Of a DNA stretch of 64,000 nucleotides, positions 26,690-36,316 are shown piece by piece. The notes under the pieces are model-generated. The model saw only the letters and a list, made by a program, of their open reading frames with translations. It was not told the origin of the DNA and made no database searches. This DNA comes from Peribacillus frigoritolerans (lineage in GTDB: Bacteria > Bacillota > Bacilli > Bacillales > DSM-1321). Numbering within the stretch: the stretch's first letter is position 1; each line of letters starts with the position of its first letter. A program made the position numbers and the translations under genes. Where the stretch lies: positions 1,600,501 through 1,664,500 of the forward strand of contig JAUPFL010000001.1 of NCBI GenBank assembly GCA_030562215.1, read 5' to 3'.

Positions 26690-26713
26690 TATGAGATGCC
26701 GGCTTTTTTCACG
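26690..26713. terminator. Terminator-like hairpin flanking repeat copy 3, outer side
   Basis: AGCTGGCATCT / AGATGCCGGCT and T run on the plus strand. Near-duplicate of the hairpin at 26455-26481. Confidence 0.65.
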
Positions 26714-26720
26714 ATTTTGA

Positions 26721-27783
26721 TTAATTTAAAACGAATTCAGAAGCGAAATCGACTAGCATTTTTTGATAGACTGCTACCGATTCAAGATTGACGCATTCCC
26801 TATCTCCATGCCAGTTCTCGCCTTTTGGTCCGAATTCAATGGCTGGGATACCATATGCCGCAAAAAAGACGGTATCTGCGGAGCCGTGTTGTCCAAAAAT
26901 GACAGCGTCTTGCTTGGTGTTTCTTTCGATAATCGGGCGAAGCAGAGTGATGAATGGGTCTGACTCTTCGGTTTTTACAGGTTTACTGTACATATTAAGG
27001 TGAACATTATTTCCTGTTACACTTTCGATCTGAGCGACGATATCTTCCATTGTTTGCGTAGGAAGATAGCGAATATCAAGACTTAGCAAACAGGCATCCG
27101 GTACCTTATTGTAGACCTCCCCGCCTTTTATTTTTGCTAGGTTAAGTGAAGGGGAAGAGTAAAGGGAGTATGATCCCGGGTGAAAGGAAGCTCCTTTATT
27201 TTTTGATAGAGATCATAGGCCTTTTCAATTGCATTCACGCCTTCCCATGGACGGCTTCCGTGTGCAGATTTGCCGGATACTTCAATATCGAGACGAAGGG
27301 CACCCTTTGCCTGGAGCCCGATTCCCAATTGCGTAGGTTCAGCACAGATTACAAAGTCCCCTCTATAACCATGTTTCGCTAAATATCCGGAACAGTTCAA
27401 CCCGCCAATCTCTTCATCCGATACGATCTGAAGCTGGATTTTCAAACCTAAGTCCTTATCTTTCAGTTCGTTAAATGCACACATCATCCCTGCAACTCCA
27501 GCTTTCATATCGGCTGTCCCGCGTCCATATAAATTTCCTTCATGAACCTCAGGGAAAAATTGATCCGGCGTACCGCTGACAACATCGACATGGCCATTCC
27601 AAATTAGGGTTTTATCTCCGCTGCCAATCTCGCTAACAAGCATTTTATAACCGTTATTTACAATCAAATTCACGGTAAGTCCTTGTTTTTTAGCCAATCC
27701 GCACAGTAATCAACCGCTTGGTTGGCTCCTTCTTTCGATGAACTGTCGATAGATACTAAATCTTTAAGTAACTCGATGAGCAA
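26721..27783 (-). CDS. M20 family metallopeptidase (ArgE/DapE-like deacylase), two frameshifts
   Basis: Zinc-dependent deacylase of about 354 residues after repair. Seen in order: NGHVDVVSG (first metal histidine and aspartate), YGRGTADMKAGVAGM (bridging aspartate), SDEEIGGLNCSG (catalytic glutamate pair), dimerisation domain SGKSAHGSRPWEGVNAIEKA and the C-terminal FGQHGSADTVFFAAYGIPAIEFGP. TTG start at 27783 after AGGAGG opens MLIELLKDLVSIDSSSKEGANQAV. Breaks near 27690 (an A lost) and 27152 (a C lost). Candidates are acetylornithine deacetylase or succinyl-diaminopimelate desuccinylase; many Bacillus paralogues act on unknown N-acyl amino acids, so no symbol is given. Confidence 0.82.
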
Positions 27784-27872
27784 AAGAAAACCTCCTAAAA
27801 ATATGCATACTAATATTATATATACCCTTTCTGAGTAAGGGTTAACTCAAAAATATTTTCCTGTTAAATAAC

Positions 27873-27899
27873 GTTTAGCACTTTCATCCCCTGGGGTAT
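27873..27899 (+). promoter_or_regulatory. Probable sigma-B promoter
   Basis: GTTTAG - 15 nt - GGGTAT, one mismatch from the general-stress consensus GTTTAA/GGGTAT, 47 bases upstream of a stress-type gene. Confidence 0.6.
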
Positions 27900-27945
27900 G
27901 TAAAGGGGGAGCGACAATTTACATTCTTTAAGGAGGATGATAGAT

Positions 27946-28452
27946 ATGGATAAACGTATAATTGGTGTATATGAAACTGGAGAAGAAGCCATAAAGGCTG
28001 TTGAGTCATTACAGGCCCAAGGGTATAATCGTGAAGATATTTCAGTGGTAGCTAAAGATAAAGAAGAATTAAATGCAGTGAATGAAGAAACGGGTACAAA
28101 AGTTGAAGAGGGGCTCGCAGCTGGTGCGGCAACTGGAGGTATTTTGGGAGGTGCTGCCGGATTATTAGCAGGTGTGGGTGCGTTGGCAATTCCGGGAATC
28201 GGGCCGGTACTGGCTGCTGGACCGCTTGCTGCAACATTAGCCGGAGCGGCTGTAGGCGCTGGTACAGGAGGATTGGCTGGTACATTAATCGGAATGGGCA
28301 TACCTGAAGACGAAGCCAATCGTTATGAAGCGGATGTAAAGAGTGGCAAGCTGCTTGTGTTAGTAGATTCGGATGCGAGAAAATCCAGTTCTTCTTACTC
28401 GGGAATAACTGAAACCGATGAAACGCTAACGAATGGCAGAAGAACTCTATAA
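27946..28452 (+). CDS. YflT-type general stress protein with glycine-rich hydrophobic core
   Basis: 168 residues. N-terminal part (KRIIGVYETGEEAIKAVESLQAQGYNREDISVVAKDKEEL) is the heat-induced/general stress 17M-like domain. The centre is a Gly/Ala-rich hydrophobic stretch (AAGAATGGILGGAAGLLAGVG ... LAGAAVGAGTGGLAGTLIGMGI) that could insert in a membrane. The tail, EDEANRYEADVKSGKLLVLV, is a conserved end motif. ATG 27946 follows AGGAGG at 9 bases. A sigma-B-like promoter precedes it. Biochemical role unknown. Confidence 0.82.
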   Translation: MDKRIIGVYETGEEAIKAVESLQAQGYNREDISVVAKDKEELNAVNEETGTKVEEGLAAGAATGGILGGAAGLLAGVGALAIPGIGPVLAAGPLAATLAGAAVGAGTGGLAGTLIGMGIPEDEANRYEADVKSGKLLVLVDSDARKSSSSYSGITETDETLTNGRRTL

Positions 28453-28458
28453 GTCGTA

Positions 28459-28494
28459 AAAAAGGACGGATCCCTTAGGACCCGTCCTTTTTTG
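28459..28494. terminator. Bidirectional terminator
   Basis: AAAGGACGG / CCGTCCTTT stem with A and T runs; serves the stress gene and the convergent chemoreceptor gene. Confidence 0.85.
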
Positions 28495-28495
28495 A

Positions 28496-30489
28496 TTAGA
28501 ATGTGAATTTCTTTATTTCTTTGTGCATTTCCTGGGATAGGGCATCCAATTCACTAGCCAGGGCATTTAATTGTTCCATGGAGGCATTCGTTTCTTCTAC
28601 AGAAGCTGATACTTCTTCAGTTCCTGCTGCAGTTTCCTGACTGATTGAATTTAATTTTTCTGCATTGGTCGCCATTCGTGTGACCTCGTTTACCATATCA
28701 TTCATCATCTTTTTCATTTCGTCAAAATTGCTGAATGTGTTCGCGATGATGGATGCAATGTGACTGAAAGCATTTTCCGTATCCGTTACAGAAGTATCCT
28801 GAAGATGGATTTTTTGATTGACTTGATCAATCAAATGAACGGTATTGGTTGTATCGGTTTGCATGGCTTGAATGATTTCAGAGATTTCTTTCAGTGAGTT
28901 TTCCGTCTGCTCGGCCAATTTCTTCACTTCATCGGCAACAACTGCAAATCCTTTTCCATGCTCACCGGCCCTGGCTGCTTCGATGGCAGCATTCAGGGCG
29001 AGTAAATTCGTTTGTCCGGCAATCCCACTTATGGTCTTTACTATCGCACTAATATCATTGGACCGTGCATCCAATGATTTGACTGCCGTACTCATCTTAT
29101 TGGATATCTGGGACGTTTCATTGAATTGTTGTTTTAGGCTTTGCACTTGAGTGATTCCGTTTTCGGAAGCTTTGAACATATTTTCGGATTCCGTGGCCAT
29201 TTTGCCCGTTTGCGCTTCAAGGTCATTGATTTTGTCAGCCAGCAGCTTTACGGCTATTTCGTTATTCTGCCCAACTTCGATTTGGTCTATGGCACCGGCC
29301 GCTATTTGTTCCATCGTCATGGCCACCTCGTTAGCAGCCGCTGAATTCTCATCGGCACTAGCCACTAGCGTCATGGAGGAATCCGATACTTTATCGGAAA
29401 GGTTGTTGACAACCCCAAACATATGACCCATATTCCTGGTCATTAAGCTGGTGTCTTCTGCAAGTTGGCCTATTTCATCTTTCCTGAAAATGGAATTCTT
29501 GGAGGTGAAATCGCCATCAGCCATTTTCCTTATGGATTCCTGCAGTTTTTTAATGGGATTCGTTAAAGAACGGGTGATGAAGATGGCAGATAGTGCAGTG
29601 ACGGTAAAGACAATCAAAAGTGTGATGATATTATCGATTATCATCGAGCTTGCCCGGACTTTCACTTCATTTTCGTCCATTACCCCTGCTATTCTCCATC
29701 CGGTGGTAGGGTTGGTGGCGTATCCGACGATCCGGCTTTCCCCTTCATATTCCTCGATCATTGATCCGGATGCACTTTTCATTTTTTGAAAATATTTTCC
29801 TTTGATATGTCCTGTTGAATTTTTTCCTTGTCTGGATGTGTAACGAATGACCCTTTCTTATCCAACAAAACCGTATAGCCCGTTTCGCCGAATTTCGTTT
29901 GATTGACCATCGTGATCAATGTATCGATCGAGATGTCGACACCGAGCACGCCTATTAATTTATCACGATCATCATATATGGCTTTTGCTGCCGTAATGAC
30001 AAGTTCATTCGTCGCCTGATCCGTATAAGGTTCCGTCCAAATGGTCTTGTTTTTTTGTTTTAATGCGGATTGATACCAATCCCTTTGTCTCGGATCGAAG
30101 TCAGCCGGCAATTCCGCTTTAGGGAATATTAATGTTTTTCCATCTTTCTCCGTGCCGAGGTATAAACCATTTATTTCAGAACTGCTTGACTGTGTATGGG
30201 AAAACTCATCCATTATGGATTCGGGGTTCTTATCATAAGTAATCATGATAGGATACATACCGATCCTATCCAATTGATTTTCCGTTTTTTGAAAGAAGAT
30301 TTCGAAAGAATCGTTCATTGACTTGACTTGCTCTTCCGTCGTTCCGGTAAGTTCCTTGGTCGTCAACTCGATACTATTTTTATAGCTCATGTAAGAGATG
30401 GCCATTCCGCTTATCATGATCAAAGCTAAAAAAGGAATCAATATTTGTTTTTTTAGCGAATTAAAATACCAGTCTGTGAGTCTTTTCAT
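28496..30489 (-). CDS. Methyl-accepting chemotaxis protein, one frameshift
   Basis: Transmembrane chemoreceptor of about 664 residues. Helix 1 is [21 protein letters not shown]. An extracellular double-Cache sensor follows (about residues 40-260; [56 protein letters not shown]). Helix 2 is [18 protein letters not shown], then a HAMP domain, and the signalling tip [40 protein letters not shown]. The frame breaks near 29783 with one A lost in an A run. I start at ATG 30489 (AAGGAG upstream) rather than the longer frame from 30516. The Cache class often binds amino acids or organic acids. Confidence 0.9.
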
Positions 30490-30636
30490 CTGTACAATTC
30501 TCCTTATATACCTCAAATTAATTTAGGCTTCTATAGATATTTCGGTCTGCTTTGACTTTTTTGAAGTTTCAAGTTAGAAAATTCCCAATATTAATTTTGC
30601 TGTGAGTGAACGACATGCATTCAAGGTATAGTGGAT

Positions 30637-30669
30637 AAAAAAAGAGCTGACAGCCATGGTCAACTCTTT
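30637..30669 (-). terminator. ydbT terminator
   Basis: AAAGAGTTGAC / GTCAGCTCTTT on the minus strand followed by T run. Confidence 0.8.
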
Positions 30670-30672
30670 CAT

Positions 30673-32151
30673 TCATTGATTGCTATTCGACTTGGATATT
30701 TTTGTCCTGTCCATATACCATGTGTAAAACTCGTCTGCATAATTAACGGATACATCTTGGAGCTTTGTATGGTGTACAGGCTTGGAGCGGTTGATCGTTT
30801 CAATTGTGGCAAGCCCGAAAAACTTTTGCAGCCTCGAACGCTCCACCTCAATTTGGATGACCTTGCTTCTTTTGGTGATGAATAGTGATGTTTCCAAACT
30901 TCCGGATTTGAACTGAATGAACTCATCATTTAACAAGTAACGGCTATTTTTGTAATCCATTATTCTCAATGTATAAATGAGGACGAATAGAATCAGCGAG
31001 ATATACCATAGGGAGGGTTTGAAATAATAGATCGCCAATGTTGTGAGAATCCAGAAAAAGCTGGGCCGAAGCATTCGGATTTTGAAGGCCTGTTTCGATA
31101 GTGACTTCATTGACCGTTCCACTTTATAAGCGGGTAAAATCTCTTCTACCATCCCATATGCCCGTTCAATTGATAAAAAAGGATAGAGGGTGTTCGTTTC
31201 CAGATCTTCATCACCGGTGCTTCCTGCACTGATCAATTTTACTTCTGCCAATCCTAGCAATCTTTTAATGATTGATTGGGTGATTTCGACTGCTTGTACT
31301 TTTTCTTTCTGAATGGAAAAAGCGGATTCATCCAGTACGCCTTTCTTGATATATATACGCTCGTGATCGGATGAAATTTCATATTTTCCATATTTAACGA
31401 ATGTGGAAACGATTCCGAATGCAACGGCGACACAAATGAGGCCCGCAATAACGATGGTTATGATCCACCAAGTATCCAATAGCCTGGCAAGGAAGCCTTC
31501 GGCGTTCTCCAAATCGATAAAATCATCAAGTGTATTATATAACGTGGCCAATATTGGGATTAGGGCCAGAAAACTGAGTGATGTAAAGGAAGCTTTCAGC
31601 ACATCTTGTTTGCTTGGCGTGAAATGGATTGTTTTTTCACTGGTTGGTTGTATATCCTCAGCTATTCGTTCTTCAGGACTATCCACTTCGATAACCGGAA
31701 GTTCCTGTTTTGAAGCATATTCCCCCTCAAGCCGTTCGGCCTCTTTTCGGGAAATCATCTCGAAAAGTACGGTACCCTGATCGCCAGTCATCCCCGTTTC
31801 GAATGTTAAAGAGGTCAATCTGAAAATTTTATGAAATAAAGTCGTCCGTTGCTGGACATTCTGGACCTTATGAAGCGGGACAGTTCGATACGATTTCGAG
31901 ATAAGCCCTGAAGTAATATGTATGGCACTTTCTTTGATTTGGTATTTATACGTATACCATTTAAGGATGACAGAAATGACTTTCCAAATCAGATAAACTA
32001 GAAAACCGATTTGGAGTACCTTCATGTACATCTTTTCAGAACCGAAATTCAGGACATAAAGCATGATTATGAAAAACACATTCCCTTTCAGCAATTTCCA
32101 AAATTCGAAAGGGATTTTGAAAGGGTGTAATCGTTTTGCTTGTTCTTCCAT
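30673..32151 (-). CDS. ydbT: PH-domain membrane protein YdbT
   Basis: 492 residues, membrane protein with three bacterial PH (bPH2) units alternating with helix pairs: YTYKYQIKESAIHITSGLISKSYRTVPLHKVQNVQQRTTLFHKIF, then YEISSDHERIYIKKGVLDESAFSIQKEKVQAVEI and a third near residue 420. Length and sequence agree with B. subtilis YdbT. It follows ydbS by two bases and the pair forms one transcription unit with a terminator at the end. In B. subtilis the pair has been linked to resistance to an antimicrobial peptide; molecular function is unknown. Confidence 0.85.
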   Translation of the reverse strand: MEEQAKRLHPFKIPFEFWKLLKGNVFFIIMLYVLNFGSEKMYMKVLQIGFLVYLIWKVISVILKWYTYKYQIKESAIHITSGLISKSYRTVPLHKVQNVQQRTTLFHKIFRLTSLTFETGMTGDQGTVLFEMISRKEAERLEGEYASKQELPVIEVDSPEERIAEDIQPTSEKTIHFTPSKQDVLKASFTSLSFLALIPILATLYNTLDDFIDLENAEGFLARLLDTWWIITIVIAGLICVAVAFGIVSTFVKYGKYEISSDHERIYIKKGVLDESAFSIQKEKVQAVEITQSIIKRLLGLAEVKLISAGSTGDEDLETNTLYPFLSIERAYGMVEEILPAYKVERSMKSLSKQAFKIRMLRPSFFWILTTLAIYYFKPSLWYISLILFVLIYTLRIMDYKNSRYLLNDEFIQFKSGSLETSLFITKRSKVIQIEVERSRLQKFFGLATIETINRSKPVHHTKLQDVSVNYADEFYTWYMDRTKISKSNSNQ

Positions 32152-32153
32152 CG

Positions 32154-32648
32154 TTAATCCACTTCCTTAATTTTTGCGAAATGGGCAATTTTATCTCGTA
32201 ATTCATACGCCTCTTTCTCGGGGATGGCAGGTATGTCATGAGAGTCGCCCATTGTTCCGACGCTTAGGGAATAAAGGTTATATTTTCGCAAAAAAGGTCC
32301 TTGGTTCAATTTGACGGATTGAACCTTCGTCATTGGAATGAGTTCATGCTTTTCACTCCAGGCTCCCCGTTTTGTTTGAATGAATTCTTCGTTCACATCG
32401 TAACGCCAATACTTTTGCAAAAGTATCGGTTCAATGAAGATGGACCAGATTGCATTGAAACAAGATAATACGATAAGTCCGTTTAAAATCCATCCAATCC
32501 ATTCTTTCCAAGTGAAATAATCATCAACAAATAATAGGATGCCAAGTACGGCGAGGATAATAAGATTGGTAATGGCTTCAGTCATCCGCCAAACCTTCAC
32601 TGATTCTTTGGAAATTTTCTTCGTTGGTGGCTCTATCTTGGAATACAT
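32154..32648 (-). CDS. ydbS: PH-domain membrane protein YdbS
   Basis: 164 residues. Two helices (ITNLIILAVLGILLFVDDYF; GWILNGLIVLSCFNAIWSIF) precede a bPH2 domain (WRYDVNEEFIQTKRGAWSEKHELIPMTKVQSVKLNQGPFLRKYNLYSLSVGT). Partner of ydbT, encoded immediately upstream in the same direction. The start ATG lies after AAGGAG on the minus strand. Confidence 0.85.
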   Translation of the reverse strand: MYSKIEPPTKKISKESVKVWRMTEAITNLIILAVLGILLFVDDYFTWKEWIGWILNGLIVLSCFNAIWSIFIEPILLQKYWRYDVNEEFIQTKRGAWSEKHELIPMTKVQSVKLNQGPFLRKYNLYSLSVGTMGDSHDIPAIPEKEAYELRDKIAHFAKIKEVD

Positions 32649-32862
32649 ATATTCACTCCTTACTATGTCTTTATACTTATACGGATTATCTTACAAAAAA
32701 GTTCCCTATCATAAGAACTTGTTTCCATGGGGTGCCGGCCGAATAATCCTGCAGTTTCCGAGTATATATAAATAAGGAACTTTCTAGTGGCTCTTTTCTT
32801 TTTATAAGACAGTTAAATGGACAAGATAGAAGATGTAAGTTTTTAGAGTGGGAGTGATAGGT

Positions 32863-34351
32863 TTGACATATAAAAGGAAGTTGAGTTTTATATTCTTCCT
32901 GTTTTTGATTTGTTTTTTTGATGGAGAATCGAAGCAGGCTGCAAATGATGATGGAAACCTAGAGAAGGAAATTCAACAAATATTAGAGTATTCGCCGGGA
33001 TTGGCTGGGGCTTTGACGGGAATTTCCATCCGTTCAGCTGAAACGGGGGAAATGATTTATGAATGGGGAGCGCAAACGAGATTGCGGCCTGCTTCGAACC
33101 TTAAGCTATTGACTGCAGCAGCTGCGCTGGAAACTTTAGGGGAAGATCATGTTTTTCAAACAGAACTATACATAAAAGGAGTGCAGGTTGGCCATGTTCT
33201 GCAGGGAGATGTATATCTGAAGGGAAAAGGAGATCCCACATTATTGGAAAAGGATTTTGATGAGCTGGCAGCTTCATTGAAGCGCAGGCAAGTTAAGCTG
33301 GTTCATGGGGACCTTATAGCGGACGATTCTTGGTATGATGATATTCGCTATTCCCAAGACTTGGTTTGGAGCGATGAACAGGAATATTACGGAGCAGCCG
33401 TTTCGGCTTTAACCGCATCCCCTAATGAAGATTACGATACCGGTACCGTCATCGTGGAGATAACGCCTGGGGAAAAGGCTGGTAAAAGGGCAACGGTGAA
33501 GCTGGAGCCGGAAACGGATTACGTGAAGGTCATCAACAAAACGAAAACTGAATCGGCAGACAGCAATAAGAAAATTGAAGTCGAACGGTCTCATGGCACA
33601 CAAGTCATTACGGTGTCCGGGACCATTCCGGAGCGTTCTGGGGTGACCAAAGAGTGGATCTCGGTGGAAGATCCCACGGAATATGCCCTGAGCCTATTTG
33701 AAAAATCAATGAAGAAACATGGAATTAAAGTGTTGGGAAAAAGGGAAAAAGGAAAACGCCAGTAGAAGCGGACTTGATTGCCACTCATCAGTCCATGCCG
33801 CTTTCACAGCTGCTTATTCCTTTCATGAAATTGAGCAATAACAGCCATGCCGAGGTTTTGGTAAAGGAAATGGGCAAAGAGGCAGAAGGGGAGGGAAGCT
33901 GGAAGGATGGTTTAAAGGTTACTCGAAATCAGCTCAAGAGTATGGGTCTCGATATGCAAACGATCATGATGCGTGATGGATCTGGCATTTCCCAAGTCAA
34001 TATGATTCCAGCGAATGAAATAACGAAGCTTCTGTATGCCGTACAGGAAAAAACGTGGTTTCCTGCTTACTTGAATGCTTTGCCGATTGCAGGCAACGAA
34101 AATCGGATGGTGGGGGTACGCTAAGAAAGAGGATGAAAGGGACACTTGCAGCCGGGAATGTTCGCGCTAAAACAGGGACGATTTCAGGAACGAGCTCCTT
34201 ATCAGGTTATGTGACGACCAAAAGAGGGGAAAAAATTATATTTTCAATCATCTTGAATAACTTTGTGGAAGAAAAAGGCATTACGGCAATCCAGGATAAG
34301 ATAGCCGTTATGCTCGCGGAACAGGAAAACCTATTGGGAAGTGGCCATTAG
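32863..34351 (+). CDS. dacC: D-alanyl-D-alanine carboxypeptidase/endopeptidase (S13 family, PBP4a), two frameshifts
   Basis: Exported penicillin-binding protein of about 497 residues after repair that trims peptidoglycan stem peptides. It has a short basic start and hydrophobic signal ([14 protein letters not shown]), SxxK motif in [18 protein letters not shown], SxN motif in [16 protein letters not shown] and KTG motif in [16 protein letters not shown]. Between SxxK and SxN lies the long insert domain of the S13 family. TTG 32863 is the chosen start, after GGGAG. Breaks near 33757 (an A lost) and 34119 (a G lost) lie in homopolymers. B. subtilis DacC is the closest known relative. Confidence 0.87.
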
Positions 34352-34770
34352 TATCCATGGAAAGCAAGGTATGTAGTTCAGATGTGATAAGCTGCTCGGC
34401 ATCTGCCAATTCATTTTCTTCGGCAAAATAAAGCCGATAAGCCGTTTTTTATTTGCTGACTCGATGTCGGGTTTCAATCGCAGATTCGAATGGCGTTTCA
34501 AATCGATGGTCATTATATAACATTGCATCAAGCCGGCTTTTGAACCATCGAAGACCTTTCTCCGATATATATGTCTATAACAAGAAGTGCTTTTCAAGAC
34601 CGTCACTAGTAATCAAAATGGAAAGGCCAAGCTGTTTGATCGTAGACAGGGTCTCCATGAAGTGAGGAAAAGCGAACCTTTTCCTTCTCTGTTTCTTGAA
34701 TCAAACATGAAGCTTGGAAGCATATTGGATTTTATTCAATACCTGCACCTTCCTCTTATTTTTTTCATTT
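34345..34770 (-). pseudogene. Broken reading frame of unknown function
   Basis: On the minus strand one frame reads ...PHFMETLSTIKQLGLSILITSDGLEKHFLL, stop, TYISEKGLRWFKSRLDAMLYNDHRFETPFESAIETRHRVSK, stop, KTAYRLYFAEENELADAEQLITSELHTLLSMD. The amino-acid composition is protein-like over 130 codons. A parallel frame further upstream (KEKVRFSSLHGDPVYDQTAWPFHFDY) also looks coding. Two in-frame stops cannot be fixed by one indel each, so it is more decayed than the other frameshifted genes. The ITSDGL segment recalls PP2C phosphatases, but this is weak. No start or ribosome site is evident. Confidence 0.4.
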
Positions 34771-34834
34771 ATCCGCTCAAGGAAGGATTTTAAGGGAGGA
34801 TTAATAGAAATAAGTAGTATAGGGGGGAATGCTT

Positions 34835-35439
34835 ATGAACTTTCCAACACTCAATGGATAGTATACGATTAGCAGTCTTATAGCTGAAATTCACGAAATT
34901 TCAAAAAACGCTCACTCTATATATTGGCCATAGATGGTCGGGGCGGGTCTGGAAAAAGTACACTCGCTTCCTGTATCCAAGCAGAATTTCCAGGTAGCTT
35001 GGTCGTTCATATGGATGATTTTTATTTGCCGTCATCGGATAGGGTTAAACTGCCTCCATCCCAAAAGCAGATTGGAGCGGATTATGATTGGGAACGGGTT
35101 TGTAACCAAATACTGAAACCGCTTACGAAGGGGGAAGAAGGAAGGTATCAAAGGTATGATTGGGAAACGGACACGATGGCCGAATGGCATGTGGTTCCTG
35201 CTGGAGGCCTTGTCATTATAGAAGGAACATATTCTATCCGTAAAGAATTGGCAGGGTACCATGATTTCACGATTTGGGTGGAATGTCCCCGTGATCAGCG
35301 ATTGAAACGTGGCCTTGAGCGGGATGGTGAAGATGCGCGTCAGATGTGGGAGGATAATTGGATGGTTTATGAAGATCTTTATGTGGGTGCACAAAGGCCT
35401 CAAGAAAGAGCGAATCTTGTTGTGGACGGAACGAGCTGA
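34835..35439 (+). CDS. Uridine kinase-like P-loop NTPase, 5' end uncertain
   Basis: P-loop kinase of about 200 residues. The clear part runs from 34924: LAIDGRGGSGKSTLASCIQ (Walker A), VVHMDDFYLPSSDR, then GGLVIIEGTYSIRKELAGYHDFTIWVECPRDQRLKRGLERDGED. This is the uridine kinase/phosphoribulokinase-like pattern found in many Bacillus hypothetical kinases. Just upstream, other frames read SLIAEIHEIS and (with an A added) KKRSLYILAIDGRGG, so the true start is probably near the ATG at 34835 after GGGGGGA, with at least two indels between. Substrate not known. Confidence 0.7.
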
Positions 35440-35529
35440 ATCCGGGATATCTGGAGCTCGCTTTTAATTGTAAGGGTTTACCTATAAAATATATTATATG
35501 TTTAGATAAATTTCTGGGGAGCCGGAAAC

Positions 35530-36183
35530 ATGGGGGAAACGATGTTTACTAATGAAGAACAAGCTGCCGTATATAAAGCCATTTATAACCGAAGGGATAT
35601 CAGGAGTTTTTTGCCTAAGCCCATTTCAAAGGATATACTCCGCAGAATTTTGGATGCTGCACATCATGCGCCGTCTGTAGGATTCATGCAACCTTGGAGT
35701 TTCATCGTGATTTCATCTCAGGAAACCAAGGACAGTTTGGCATGGGCAGCGGATAAAGAAAGAAGGGCCCTCGCTATTCATTATGAAGGAGGTAAAGAAA
35801 ATAAGTTTCTTGGTTTGAAAGTGGAAGGGTTAAAAGAAGCACCATACACCATTTGTGTTACATGCGACCCGACACGGGGCGGCTCCCATGTTTTAGGGAG
35901 GAACTCCATTCCGGAAACCGATATCCTATCCACGGCCTGTGCGATTCAAAATATGTGGCTGGCAGCCTGTGCGGAAGGATTGGCAATGGGATGGGTAAGC
36001 TTTTATAAGAAAAATGATATTCGTGATATTTTGGAGATTCCGCCGCATATAGAACCCGTCGCACTCCTGTCGATTGGCTTTACGGATCAATATCCGGATA
36101 AACCCATTCTTGAACTTGCTAAGTGGGAAAAAAGAAGGCCGATGGACGAACTTATTTTCAAGGATAAATGGGGGAATAAATAA
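35530..36183 (+). CDS. bluB: 5,6-dimethylbenzimidazole synthase (BluB)
   Basis: 217-residue flavin-destructase of the nitroreductase fold, which cuts FMN with oxygen to give the lower ligand of vitamin B12. BluB-type features: YNRRDIRSFLPKPISKDILRRILDAAHHAPSVGFMQPWSFIVI, then KEAPYTICVTCDPTRGG and the end LAMGWVSFYKKNDIRDILEIPPHIEPVALLSIGFTDQYPDKP. No other cobalamin gene is nearby. ATG 35530 or 35542 could be the start; both have a purine-rich site. Ends before a terminator. Confidence 0.8.
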   Translation: MGETMFTNEEQAAVYKAIYNRRDIRSFLPKPISKDILRRILDAAHHAPSVGFMQPWSFIVISSQETKDSLAWAADKERRALAIHYEGGKENKFLGLKVEGLKEAPYTICVTCDPTRGGSHVLGRNSIPETDILSTACAIQNMWLAACAEGLAMGWVSFYKKNDIRDILEIPPHIEPVALLSIGFTDQYPDKPILELAKWEKRRPMDELIFKDKWGNK

Positions 36184-36218
36184 AACGATATATTAAGGTT
36201 CTAAAACTTGTTTATTAA

Positions 36219-36242
36219 GCCCCTGGTTCAGGGGTTTTTTGT
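36219..36242 (+). terminator. bluB terminator
   Basis: CCCCTG / CAGGGG stem with GTT loop, then six T residues. Confidence 0.8.
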
Positions 36243-36258
36243 TGTGAGGAAAATATAG

Positions 36259-36298
36259 AAGACTCTTACGAAAGATACATCTTTTGAAAGAGTCTTTT
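36259..36298. terminator. Hairpin at the 3' end of rpoN
   Basis: AAGACTCTT / AAGAGTCTT with a 20-nt loop; T run mostly on the plus side. Confidence 0.45.
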
Positions 36299-36316
36299 TA
36301 AAAATTTGGTTTGATT

